Shown in pieces: positions 17,232 through 25,695 of a DNA stretch of 64,000 bases (position 1 is the stretch's first letter; the number at the start of each line of letters is the position of its first letter). The notes below the pieces were generated by a model. That model was not told the DNA's origin. It saw nothing but the letters and a program-made list of their open reading frames with translations, and made no database searches. The stretch is taken from contig JAKVCS010000001.1 in assembly GCA_022448365.1 (NCBI GenBank), positions 186,001 to 250,000 on the forward strand, in the 5' to 3' direction. The stretch is from Saccharospirillaceae bacterium. Its GTDB lineage: Bacteria; Pseudomonadota; Gammaproteobacteria; Pseudomonadales; Oceanobacteraceae. Both the position numbers and the translations under genes were made by a program.

Positions 17232-18431
17232 TCAGTCAGCGCGCAAAACGCCCTGCTGAATAAATTCTTCAATATCCTGAGCCGCGTATTTCAGCTCACT
17301 TAAAATACTTTTTGAATGTTGTCCCTGAGTCGGGCCAGATTCGTTAATTAATTCTTTTTTAGCGTTGTTATCGGAGGCGAAATTAATCGCCGGTGCCGGG
17401 CAACGTAATTTTTGTCCAGCCTGGTTGGTTAGTACCTGTACCATTTCACGGGCTAATAGTTGAGGATGCTCGAAGGCTTCTTCGAGTTTCAAAACCGGCG
17501 TCACACAGCAATCGATATCAGCAAACACATCTCGCCAGTACGATTGTGGCTGACCGGCAAAAACGGCAGCCACTTCGGCGCGTAATTGTTCGGCCAGCTC
17601 GCCTTTATCGGTGTAACGCTCTTTCCATTCCGGGTGGCCTAGGGTGTCACACACCTGTGCCCAGAATTTTGCTTCAAGAGAACCCACGGCCATATGTTTG
17701 CCATCGGAGGTTGCATACAGGGCGTAACAGGGACGTTCACCGGTGAGCATATCTTCTCCGCGCGCCAGGGTTCGACCAGCCATATTCATCACCGAGAGCG
17801 GAATGACGTTATTGGCAAACGCGCAGTCGGTCATGGAAATATCCAGATAACAACCTTCGCCGTTGCGCAAGCGGCCTACTAAACCAGCCAGAATCGCCAT
17901 GGCACCGCTTAGCGCACCACCAGCTAGATCAGCAATCTGGAAATTACTCAGCGTTGGCGCACCACCCGCTTCACCACACTGATCGAGAATGCCTGCAGTA
18001 GCGGTGTAATTCATATCATGACCGGCTTTATTCGCCCACGGGCCGGTCTGGCCATAGCCGGATATAGCACACACCACGATCTGAGGGTTGGTGGCTTTGA
18101 GCGAGCTATAACTCAGACCCAAACGTTCCATTACCCCCGGACGAAAACTCTCCAGTAATACGTCCGCTTGTTTAACCAGCCCCATCAGAATTTCGTGGCC
18201 TGTGGGCGTGGTGATATCAATAGAAATCGACTCTTTGCCGCGATTGAGAATATCAAATGCCGGGCTCACCATGCCCTCGGGCATACCCAGAGTGCGCACA
18301 TAGTCGCCAACGCCGGTATCTTCGATCTTGATCACTCGAGCACCCATATCACGCAGGTGCATGGAGCACATAGGTCCAGGCAACAAGCGGGATAAATCAA
18401 GTACTAACATTCCTTGTAATGGCAGGGTCAT
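17232..18431 (-). CDS. CaiB/BaiF family CoA-transferase or 2-methylacyl-CoA racemase
   Basis: 399 residues from the ATG at 18431, which has GGGAG 5 bp upstream; the longer frame above it lacks family similarity. The class III CoA-transferase fold is shown by the N-terminal LLPGPMCSMHLRDMGARVIK motif, ESFRPGVMERLGL and CAISGYGQTGPWA. The family moves CoA between acids or racemises 2-methylacyl-CoA; the N-terminal motif is closest to the racemase branch (family-level judgement). Adjacent to an acyl-CoA dehydrogenase and thiolase, it probably prepares branched or unusual acids for beta-oxidation. Confidence 0.88.
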   Translation of the reverse strand: MTLPLQGMLVLDLSRLLPGPMCSMHLRDMGARVIKIEDTGVGDYVRTLGMPEGMVSPAFDILNRGKESISIDITTPTGHEILMGLVKQADVLLESFRPGVMERLGLSYSSLKATNPQIVVCAISGYGQTGPWANKAGHDMNYTATAGILDQCGEAGGAPTLSNFQIADLAGGALSGAMAILAGLVGRLRNGEGCYLDISMTDCAFANNVIPLSVMNMAGRTLARGEDMLTGERPCYALYATSDGKHMAVGSLEAKFWAQVCDTLGHPEWKERYTDKGELAEQLRAEVAAVFAGQPQSYWRDVFADIDCCVTPVLKLEEAFEHPQLLAREMVQVLTNQAGQKLRCPAPAINFASDNNAKKELINESGPTQGQHSKSILSELKYAAQDIEEFIQQGVLRAD

Positions 18432-18940
18432 AGCGGCTCCCGAACGGTTTTTTATTATGATGCTCTGTGCGGCCAAACTTCGTTTAGGTCGATTTATGTT
18501 ATGGCAACTCACGCTACGTAAGGGCCTTCTCAGGGTCAAGGGATGAAATGCGCTGGATAATTGATCTATCTGCTCAACCGAGGATAACAACTGTGTTTAA
18601 AAAGGACATAAATACGGTCAATGAAATGCGCGATATCCGGTAAAACCAGACCGTGCATCAACGCCAAAGGCATTTCACCCACAGCATTTGATTGCACTTA
18701 AGTATTTGTAAAGCGAACCGTGGACAATAAAACACAAAATACTGGCAATTTAGCGGCAAAAATTCAGGATTTCTACCTAGCAATTCGCTTGTCAAGGGCA
18801 CGATTTATGTCGGTATTTGTCTATACTTTCGCTGCATCAGGAAAGGCAAGTATCTGCGCCTTCCTGAACCCCGGTTTTCCTGAATTGAGTGGTATGAAGC
18901 CGGGATGAAAATCCCCTTAAGTCAATTAACTGGAGTTCAT
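18432..18940. other. Intergenic region between divergent genes
   Basis: About 500 bp separates the CoA-transferase and SDR starts. Short open frames occur but none has a ribosome-binding site or recognisable protein. It probably holds both promoters. No clear operator palindrome was found. Confidence 0.5.
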
Positions 18941-19699
18941 ATGAACTTACAAGACAAAGTGATTGCCATCACTGGTGCAGGCCAGGGTTTAGGTCGTGCT
19001 ATGGCAGTCTATCTTGCAGAAAAAGGGGCAAGGATCGCCGTTATCGACCTTAATCAGGATTTGATGGATGAAACAAAAGCTCAGGTGGAAGCCGCTGGTT
19101 CCAGCGCTTCAACGTTCCTGTGCAACGTTGCTGATGAGCAACAGGTAGAAGAGACCTTCTCCGGCATTGTTGCCCAAATGGGTGGCTTGCATGGTCTGGT
19201 AAACAACGCGGGTGTCTTGCGTGATGGTTTGATGGTAAAAGCTAAAAATGGCGAAATCACCAAAATGTCACTGGCTCAGTGGCAAACCGTCATTGATGTA
19301 AACCTGACCGGTGTTTTCCTGTGTGGCCGTGAAGCCGCAGTCAAAATGATCGAATCCGGTGAAGGTGGTTGTATCATCAATATCTCCAGCATTTCGCGTG
19401 CCGGTAATATGGGCCAGAGTAACTACTCAGCCGCAAAAGCCGGTGTTGCCTCAATGGCCGTGGTTTGGGCGAAAGAACTGGCGCGCTATAACATTCGTTC
19501 AAACGCTATTGCTCCTGGCTTTATTGCCACCGAGATGACAGCCGGTATGAAACCGGAAGCGTTGGACAAAATGACAGCGGGTATTCCGGCCAAACGCATG
19601 GGTCAACCGGAAGAAATCGCGCACACCGTCGCCTATCTGATGGAAAACGATTACGTATCGGGTCGTATGGTTGAAGTAGACGGTGGCTTACGTTTGTAA
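18941..19699 (+). CDS. Short-chain dehydrogenase/reductase (FabG-like)
   Basis: 252 residues from the ATG at 18941 with GGAG 6 bp upstream (an earlier in-frame ATG at 18905 has no such site). The glycine-rich cofactor motif TGAGQGLG is at residues 11-18, NNAG near 92, the catalytic serine in NISSIS, and the YSAAK tyrosine-lysine pair. It reduces or oxidises a hydroxy/keto group with NAD(P)H; 3-oxoacyl substrates are plausible beside acyl-CoA genes. An insertion (VKAKNGEITKMS) after NNAG is typical of some FabG4/PhaB-like members. It is monocistronic, followed by a strong hairpin, and divergent from the catabolic block. Confidence 0.9.
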   Translation: MNLQDKVIAITGAGQGLGRAMAVYLAEKGARIAVIDLNQDLMDETKAQVEAAGSSASTFLCNVADEQQVEETFSGIVAQMGGLHGLVNNAGVLRDGLMVKAKNGEITKMSLAQWQTVIDVNLTGVFLCGREAAVKMIESGEGGCIINISSISRAGNMGQSNYSAAKAGVASMAVVWAKELARYNIRSNAIAPGFIATEMTAGMKPEALDKMTAGIPAKRMGQPEEIAHTVAYLMENDYVSGRMVEVDGGLRL

Positions 19700-19718
19700 T
19701 TTATCGATGTTGTAGCCA

Positions 19719-19750
19719 ATCAATAGGCCCTCCTCTGAGGGCTTATTGAT
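19719..19750. terminator. Bidirectional terminator
   Basis: A 14-bp stem (ATCAATAGGCCCTC paired with GAGGGCTTATTGAT, one G-T pair) with a CTCT loop lies between the SDR gene and the convergent gene at 19775. Flanking sequence is A+T-rich. Confidence 0.78.
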
Positions 19751-19774
19751 ATTTTATATTTTCCGCTGAAGTGC

Positions 19775-20416
19775 CTAGCCGGATATCTGACGATAGAACG
19801 CCGCCATCATATTTTCCTGGGGCGTTCCCTGGCTGTTTGAATTTGCCACCGCCTGGCTGCCATCGGAGTTAAACTTCATGACCTGAGGGCGATCACTCAA
19901 TGACCTGGCCTGATTCACCAACCATAACCCAGCAGCCTGCTCATCCATACCGGATTCAATTTTATTCAGCCACTGTTTATGCAGCTCAGCCAACTGCTCA
20001 AAGGTTTTAGCCTGACTGGCTTTAACAAATTGTTGCTGCAATTCCGGTTCTTTTTCAAACATGGCCTCTATCTGTTTTTTCTTCGGATGATCATTTAACA
20101 CGATGACTTTACCGCTATAGTCGGTGGTCAGTTCGATCGTTTCATCGCCGTCTATACCAGCCTTTTGCAGTGCTCGTCCAAAGTCCTGCTCGAACTGTTT
20201 AATATCCGCTGGCCCCGGCAGTTTCAGAGGTGCAAGCTCAAATAATAGCTGCGTGGTTTTCTCTAACTCCTCACTGTATTTCTGTCCGCGATCACTGATC
20301 TGATAACTTTCAGAGGCGGCAGATGCCGTTGTATAGGCATGCATTTGCCGCTGCTGTTGCCGCTCGACACCAGAGGTTGCCGCTGCTGCCGGGATATTTC
20401 GTGTATTAATGTCCAT
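19775..20416 (-). CDS. Conserved-looking hypothetical protein
   Basis: 213 residues, mostly polar with Gln/Glu-rich predicted helices, no signal peptide or membrane segment. No known domain was recognised. The C-terminal part has an NQARSLSDRPQV segment and ends in AFYRQISG. It is a single gene convergent with the SDR and divergent from the alkyltransferase-like gene. Reading-frame length and composition support a real gene; function is unknown. Confidence 0.6.
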   Translation of the reverse strand: MDINTRNIPAAAATSGVERQQQRQMHAYTTASAASESYQISDRGQKYSEELEKTTQLLFELAPLKLPGPADIKQFEQDFGRALQKAGIDGDETIELTTDYSGKVIVLNDHPKKKQIEAMFEKEPELQQQFVKASQAKTFEQLAELHKQWLNKIESGMDEQAAGLWLVNQARSLSDRPQVMKFNSDGSQAVANSNSQGTPQENMMAAFYRQISG

Positions 20417-20619
20417 GACTGTCTGACTCTCCCTGATGACTGATGTTGAAGGGCTAAAGGCACTAACAACAAATCAATCAGCAAGAAGCAGACCAAGAAA
20501 AATACAGCCTGCCAAAAAGTCCACTATCAGGACTCACTTATGCGAACCCGCAGCTTTACAGAGAGACTTATGAAGCAGATCATCCTCGCCATAATGATCG
20601 ATCAGGAACTTACTGCCTT

Positions 20620-20931
20620 ATGACTGGCGAACTCAGTCCGACCGAACGGCTATACACTGCATTGGCTAATATCCCAGCAGCAAAGGTTGTCACTTATGGC
20701 CAGCTGGCAGAACTGGCTGGATTGCCGCGACGGGCACGCTGGGTGGGCCAGGTACTGAAAAACCTGCCAGAAGACACCGCTCTGCCATGGTTTAAAGTGA
20801 TTAATTCCCAAGGCAGAATCAGCTTCCCGCCCGGCAGTGACGCTGCTGAACGTCAGGCTCAGCTATTAAGGGATGATGGAACTGAGGTCAGCGAGCAGTA
20901 TCGCGTCAACCTGAAGATTTACGGTTTTTAA
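20620..20931 (+). CDS. Alkyltransferase-like protein (MGMT family, no acceptor cysteine)
   Basis: 103 residues, equal to the DNA-binding domain of O6-alkylguanine transferases. The helix-turn-helix region VTYGQLAELAG and arginine-finger region RRARWVGQ are kept. Where transferases have PCHRV, this protein has PWFKVI, so the methyl-accepting cysteine is replaced by tryptophan. That is the hallmark of ATL proteins such as YbaZ/Atl1, which bind alkylated guanine and channel it to nucleotide excision repair. The protein cannot be a self-methylating transferase. It stands alone, 77 bp before the pilin gene. Confidence 0.9.
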   Translation: MTGELSPTERLYTALANIPAAKVVTYGQLAELAGLPRRARWVGQVLKNLPEDTALPWFKVINSQGRISFPPGSDAAERQAQLLRDDGTEVSEQYRVNLKIYGF

Positions 20932-21008
20932 CAACCGCCAGATAACAAAGTACGACACTTTGATGAGAGTTTCCTATACTCAATTGACAGTAACGGTTAT
21001 AGGCTGCC

Positions 21009-21557
21009 ATGCGACACCATCAAGGATTTACTCTGGTTGAATTGATCATCACTCTGGTGGTGGTGGGGGTTCTTGCGGCCATTGTTTTCCCCAGAGCATC
21101 CGATTTGTCAGAAGAAGCCGCTATTGCCAAAGCCCAAGGGGTAGCCGGTAGCTTACGCAGCGTCGTCAATACTGTGAAAGCCATCTTCCTGAGTCAGGGG
21201 CATACGATTCGGGTACAAGACCTGCAGGGATTTGGAAATAATAACGTCGATACCAATAACAGCGGATACCCGATTGGTATCGATAAAGGTAACGGCAATG
21301 AAAACGTAGGTCGTAATCAGAAAGGCTGTGATGAATTGTGGGACGGCCTCTTAGTTGATGCACCCACAACCGCGTTTAACAATAACAGCCAAGACTATCG
21401 TTCTTTCAGGCATACCAGCAATAAGATATGCAGCTATGTCTATCGCCGAAATGGCGATTCGGGTAACCAAAACACCGGACAAATCATCATTCGTTATGAT
21501 TCCCGCGATGGAACGGTGCGGGTTTGTGGTGCCAGCTCTTTGCTCGATCCATGCTAA
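21009..21557 (+). CDS. Type IV pilin/pseudopilin-like protein, orphan
   Basis: 182 residues. A short leader ends at Gly6 and is followed by FTLVELIITLVVVGVLAAI, the class III signal processed by prepilin peptidase, with the invariant glutamate at mature position 5. The C-terminal globular domain is rich in Asn/Gly and has four cysteines, two at the very end, that may form a disulfide-bonded loop. No other pilus or type II secretion gene is adjacent. It may be a minor pilin, an MSHA-like subunit or a free-standing pseudopilin. It is convergent with the MpaB-family gene. Confidence 0.88.
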   Translation: MRHHQGFTLVELIITLVVVGVLAAIVFPRASDLSEEAAIAKAQGVAGSLRSVVNTVKAIFLSQGHTIRVQDLQGFGNNNVDTNNSGYPIGIDKGNGNENVGRNQKGCDELWDGLLVDAPTTAFNNNSQDYRSFRHTSNKICSYVYRRNGDSGNQNTGQIIIRYDSRDGTVRVCGASSLLDPC

Positions 21558-21669
21558 GCATCGCGTTTCGCCCGGGTAAAGCGCTCCCAGCCAAATAGCC
21601 CATCGACGGTAAACGCCACAAAACCCGTTGGAATGGGTCGGGCGCGGTTTGATTAAGGCGTTTTTCGAT

Positions 21670-22665
21670 TTACTCAACGACCGCTTCGTTTCCCTCTCCC
21701 TGCTGACGGTTCAGCGCTCCACCAAAAGGGCATACCGGGGCGTTCTCGGTCATGGGTAAACGACTGATGATCTTTTCTGGCCCTAAACAACGTACCTGGT
21801 AGCCACCGGGATAACTTTTATAATAGCGATAGATCAGACTGTTCTCGTAATCAAATATCTGCCAGATATTAATGCGTTTGGCAATTCGTGCGCGCAACCT
21901 CATTATTCCACGAAATAACTGCTGCACTGGCTTCAAAGGGGGGTTAATCCCCAGCGCTTTCAACGCTTCATCATCGTTTACCATGGTCAGAACGAAATTA
22001 CGCAATAAGGGGTTAGTCAACAACCGAATGAATTTAGGCATCATATTTTGCATGCCTCTGATCAACCCTTCGGTAACTGCCCTATTCGCCGGATCAAACG
22101 TCATATTCTGCCGACGATATTGCTCATACCAGTGCTTAACGGCATAAAAGTCTTCTGGAATCTGTTGAATATTCATCGCTATGCCAAGGTCACGAAACTC
22201 CAGGTAGAGCGCCTGTTTTTCATCTTCCGACAAACGGCGATAACCAAAAGTTTCACTCCAACGCACAGGTTCTACCATAAATAACGCCAACGTATACAAA
22301 TAGTCGTCATTGCTGATCGGGTAATGGCTATGAATAAAATTCAGTTGTTCGACCATTGTCTGGCCGCGCTCACTATGAACTGTATCGACCATACACTCGG
22401 TAAGAATGGCACGCGTATCATCCAGTCGTTTTGTTCCAGCGTTTTCATATTGTTTGGTACGATGCAACAAGCGACTGATACTTGGGATCACAAATGTCTG
22501 AATCTGAGCTAATTCTCCCGCCAATAAAAAATCGATTGGCATATCCTTATTAGCCAGATATTTAACCCGCTCGTGATAGTTCTTATAGAGTGGAATACGG
22601 TTCAATTGCTGACGCTTTCTCTGATGACGAATTATTCCCATCACATAATCTCCGTAACGTTTCAT
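21670..22665 (-). CDS. MpaB/latex-clearing-type oxygenase family protein (DUF2236)
   Basis: About 331 residues from the ATG at 22665; a longer frame starting at 22725 is possible but would run into the divergent regulator region. The block VDTVHSERGQTMVEQLNFIH and the following VEPVRW match the DUF2236/MpaB family, haem enzymes that include rubber oxygenase Lcp and the fungal MpaB. Members cleave or oxidise hydrophobic chains; the substrate here is unknown. No signal peptide is seen. It is divergent from a TetR regulator with a 94-bp gap, so it is probably that regulator's target. Confidence 0.8.
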   Translation of the reverse strand: MKRYGDYVMGIIRHQRKRQQLNRIPLYKNYHERVKYLANKDMPIDFLLAGELAQIQTFVIPSISRLLHRTKQYENAGTKRLDDTRAILTECMVDTVHSERGQTMVEQLNFIHSHYPISNDDYLYTLALFMVEPVRWSETFGYRRLSEDEKQALYLEFRDLGIAMNIQQIPEDFYAVKHWYEQYRRQNMTFDPANRAVTEGLIRGMQNMMPKFIRLLTNPLLRNFVLTMVNDDEALKALGINPPLKPVQQLFRGIMRLRARIAKRINIWQIFDYENSLIYRYYKSYPGGYQVRCLGPEKIISRLPMTENAPVCPFGGALNRQQGEGNEAVVE

Positions 22666-22736
22666 TTTTGAGCGACTGAGCTTGATTAAAATTGCGTCTG
22701 TCTTTAGCCTCAATGGACATAACATTAAGAAGTGTC

Positions 22737-22749
22737 CTGTAATTGACAG
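22737..22749. promoter_or_regulatory. Possible TetR operator between mpaB-like and tetR genes
   Basis: CTGTAATTGACAG is a near-palindrome with CTGT/ACAG arms, located 11 bp before the regulator's ATG and 72 bp before the divergent oxygenase start. The position fits autoregulation; the match is short. Confidence 0.35.
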
Positions 22750-22759
22750 AATCGTAGAT

Positions 22760-23392
22760 ATGTCGCAAAAAATTTCGCCAGATCAAAAACACGTATATAT
22801 GACCGCTGAAAAGCCCGACCCAAGAACAGAGCGCACCCGACGCCAGATTGTTGAAGCTCTGCTGAGGCTGATGGAAAAACAGCCCTATCAGAAAATTAAA
22901 ATCTCTGATATTACCGGCATGGCCGATATTGCTCGCCAGACATTTTATCTGCATTTCAAGCGCAAGGACGACGTATTACTGGATTACATTGACGAGGTAT
23001 TTGACGACTTCTACCAGGATATCGCCGTACATATTAAGGCATCACCAGATCCTGATCCGGTCATTTCAACGTTATTATTCGAGCAATGGAAAAACCATGC
23101 ACGCTTCTCAAAATTGGCCTTAGCCGCCGATATTCAACATCTGGTGATAAAACGCTTTCAGAATTACATCAGTCGCACCATCGGTTTATACGTTCGCTGC
23201 CACATAAAAACGCCAAGCGATCCGGACGAGCTGGCCTATGTGATTGACTACCTTGCCGGAGCATCCTGGATGATTTTACGCCGCTGGGTTGATAGTGATT
23301 TCAGTTACCCACTGGAAAAACTCAGCTCGCTGTACAGCGAACTGAATCGTCCTGGGTTACTGTCGGTGCTGCAGCGCCAGATTCGTGTTTAA
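22760..23392 (+). CDS. TetR family transcriptional regulator
   Basis: About 210 residues from ATG 22760 (ATG 22799 is an alternative; neither has a strong ribosome-binding site). The N-terminal HTH is clear: TRRQIVEALLRLMEKQPY, then KISDITGMADIARQTFYLHF and a KDDVLLDYI tail, the canonical TetR_N pattern. The C-terminal ligand domain is divergent, as usual. It probably represses the divergent MpaB-type oxygenase gene and itself. The ligand is unknown, perhaps a hydrophobic compound. Confidence 0.88.
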   Translation: MSQKISPDQKHVYMTAEKPDPRTERTRRQIVEALLRLMEKQPYQKIKISDITGMADIARQTFYLHFKRKDDVLLDYIDEVFDDFYQDIAVHIKASPDPDPVISTLLFEQWKNHARFSKLALAADIQHLVIKRFQNYISRTIGLYVRCHIKTPSDPDELAYVIDYLAGASWMILRRWVDSDFSYPLEKLSSLYSELNRPGLLSVLQRQIRV

Positions 23393-23423
23393 CCTTGCGA
23401 TACAAACGATTCAAGCAGAGGCA

Positions 23424-24482
23424 CTAATCAGGTTTTAATGACTCAATATATTCCGAAGGAGGAACCCCCTGCCAACGCTTAAAGGCTCGACGAAAATTCG
23501 CCACATCGGAATAGCCAAGTGCATAGGCAACCTGCTGAATGGTTAAATTGCCTTTCTTAAAGTGCTGTAATGCCAGCCGGTGGCGAACATCCTCTACCAG
23601 GAATTTATAACTGGTTCCTTCTTCCTTTAATCGTCTGTGCAGCGTTCTGGGCGTCATATAAAAACAACGCGCGGTGGTTTCAAGAGTTGGAAACTGCTGA
23701 CTGCCAGATAACAAAAGCTGTTGAATCTGGGTCGCCAGGCTGTCCTGATTTTCCAACTGCTCCAGATCCTGCTGACAGATGTTAATCGCTTCGCGAAAGC
23801 TCGCGTTGTTAGCCATTTTTAACGGTCGATCGACAATATCCAATGGTAGTGAAATACCGACCCAGTCCTGAGCAAAATCCACCGGCGTATTAAACATGGA
23901 ACGCAAAAAATCTGCATATCGATGCACCGGATAAGGTAACGCGATCTGCAGATCGAGTTTCTCTCCCATAGCAATAAAATCAAGGATATTCTTAATCGCT
24001 AACACAAGTGCTTCCAGTACGCTGCGACGTATATCGTCCAACTCACGGCGCTCCTGAAAGACAATGCGATAGTGCTGCCCGTAAACCTCTCCCACGACAG
24101 TAATCAGGTCGGTACGCAATGGAATGAATCGAGCCAGCAGGTCCACCACCTGGCGAATCGAACCACTGTTCATTGCTGCAAACCCAAGAATGCCATGCGT
24201 GTTCACGGCCAAGCGCTGGCCTACCATCAGGCCGACGGCCTTGTCTCCGCTGTACTCTTCGGCCTGCTGTACCATGCGGTAAAACACGTCCCAGGGCATC
24301 GTCACGGAATCGAGATCTTCCGCGATTGGTTCAAGCCCCAGTTCACTGGCCCAGCCACCGGTATCAATACCAAAGCTGGCCACTACATCGACTATTTGGG
24401 CGACGTAGAATCCAGGCAGGGTGATATCACTTTGTAGCGCTAACGGTTGTACGGTTGTTGTTATTGTTGGTTCTATTGTCAA
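23424..24482 (-). CDS. AraC family regulator, likely of the adjacent hydroxylase
   Basis: 352 residues: an N-terminal ligand domain (about 25-210) of the type found in OruR/VirS-like AraC proteins, and a C-terminal double HTH (about 250-350) with MTPRTLHRRLKEEGTSY, then VAYALGYSDVANFRRAFKRW. It is divergent from the reductase-hydroxylase operon with a 90-bp gap, the usual arrangement for a substrate-responsive activator. Regulators of this subtype control alkane hydroxylase genes in several marine bacteria (established in general); the specific ligand here is inferred to be the hydroxylase substrate. Confidence 0.9.
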   Translation of the reverse strand: MTIEPTITTTVQPLALQSDITLPGFYVAQIVDVVASFGIDTGGWASELGLEPIAEDLDSVTMPWDVFYRMVQQAEEYSGDKAVGLMVGQRLAVNTHGILGFAAMNSGSIRQVVDLLARFIPLRTDLITVVGEVYGQHYRIVFQERRELDDIRRSVLEALVLAIKNILDFIAMGEKLDLQIALPYPVHRYADFLRSMFNTPVDFAQDWVGISLPLDIVDRPLKMANNASFREAINICQQDLEQLENQDSLATQIQQLLLSGSQQFPTLETTARCFYMTPRTLHRRLKEEGTSYKFLVEDVRHRLALQHFKKGNLTIQQVAYALGYSDVANFRRAFKRWQGVPPSEYIESLKPD

Positions 24483-24571
24483 AAAATGACCCCCTCGTGT
24501 CAGTCTCTGCTCTCAGAGAATCGGGTCTGCTGCCCTAACCTACTCATTATCGAGTACCCCGGAGCGCAACC

Positions 24572-25648
24572 ATGTTTTCATTTTTCCAAAAAAATAAAAA
24601 GTCACACAACGCAAATATTAACGGTCAGGTTATCGAAGTCTTACCAAAAGAAACCTTGCTGAACGCCGCGTTACGCAATGACATAGAATTTCCGCATTCT
24701 TGCCGGGTTGGCGGCTGTGCGGCTTGTAAGTGTCAGCTCACCGAAGGCAAGGTTAAGGAACTGACCGATGTTGGCTACATTCTCTCGGACGACGATCTCG
24801 ATAACGGCTACATTCTCGCTTGTCAGAGTGTGCCGAAAACCGATATCAGCATCACTCTTGACCTGCCGCAGCACTCACTGGAAGAGGTAACAGGCGAAAT
24901 TGTTGCCCAGAATCGCCTGACGCATGACATCACAGAGCTGAAAATCCGTACCAGCGAACCCCTGAAGTATCAACCAGGCCAGTTTGCTGATCTGACGTTG
25001 TCATCTCTACCCGATCTGCCTCGCAGCTACTCATTTGCCTCGGCCCCAACCACCAGCCCAAATAGCCAAACTGAGCTGAGTTTCTTCGTTCGAGAAGTGC
25101 CAGGAGGTCGTTTTTCGGGCGCTATCAACCAACAGCAGAAAATTGGAGAGCGCATTTCAGTGAAGGGGCCGCTGGGAGATTTCTGGCTCCGTCCGGCACA
25201 AAACCCGATCGTAATGATCGCCGGAGGAAGCGGTCTGGCGCCGATCATTGCCATGTTACAGGAGGAGGTAAAACAATCGCGTCACCGTCCACTGCTTCTG
25301 TTGTTTGGCGCGCGCACTCAGCAGGATTTATACGCGCTGGAAACCATCGCTAGCATCCAACAGCAGTGGAACGCGACATTTGAGTTTATGCCCGTGCTAT
25401 CCGAAGAGCCCGACAATGCCTCAGCGGAAGACGAACATTGGCAGGGCTTGCGTGGCCTGGTGACCGAGTACATTCAGGAAGCACTCATCCCTGATAGTCA
25501 TGCCTATTTATGTGGGCCGCCGGCCATGATCGATGCTGCAGAAGCCGTTTTGAAGCAACAAGGTGTTAAACAAGAACATATTCACGCCGATCGCTTCGTT
25601 ACGCTCGCGCCAGAAACCCAGCAATCAAACCTCAAACAAAGCGCTTAA
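24572..25648 (+). CDS. 2Fe-2S ferredoxin/FAD reductase of a membrane hydroxylase (XylA-like)
   Basis: 358 residues. The N-terminal plant-type ferredoxin domain has cluster ligands Cys44, Cys49, Cys52 and Cys84 (motif CRVGGCAACKC). An FAD-binding barrel follows with RSYSFAS, then an NAD(P)H domain with MIAGGSGLAPI and a final CGPPAMIDA. This one-protein electron chain takes electrons from NAD(P)H to a mono-oxygenase. It is encoded 47 bp upstream of the membrane hydroxylase. The layout matches XylA of the xylene mono-oxygenase rather than the separate rubredoxin and rubredoxin reductase of classical AlkB systems. GGAG precedes the ATG at 7 bp. Confidence 0.92.
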   Translation: MFSFFQKNKKSHNANINGQVIEVLPKETLLNAALRNDIEFPHSCRVGGCAACKCQLTEGKVKELTDVGYILSDDDLDNGYILACQSVPKTDISITLDLPQHSLEEVTGEIVAQNRLTHDITELKIRTSEPLKYQPGQFADLTLSSLPDLPRSYSFASAPTTSPNSQTELSFFVREVPGGRFSGAINQQQKIGERISVKGPLGDFWLRPAQNPIVMIAGGSGLAPIIAMLQEEVKQSRHRPLLLLFGARTQQDLYALETIASIQQQWNATFEFMPVLSEEPDNASAEDEHWQGLRGLVTEYIQEALIPDSHAYLCGPPAMIDAAEAVLKQQGVKQEHIHADRFVTLAPETQQSNLKQSA

Positions 25649-25695
25649 CCCATTTTCAAAACACAACGATAACAAAAAGCTTAGGAGACTCAGCC

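Noticed and set aside
18720-18908. 62-codon plus-strand frame before the SDR gene
   Set aside because: GTG start without ribosome-binding site, composition unlike protein, located in the divergent promoter gap.
24505-24525. Short inverted repeat CTCTG/CAGAG upstream of the reductase gene considered as an AraC site
   Set aside because: Arms are too short and AraC sites are usually direct repeats, so it was not listed.
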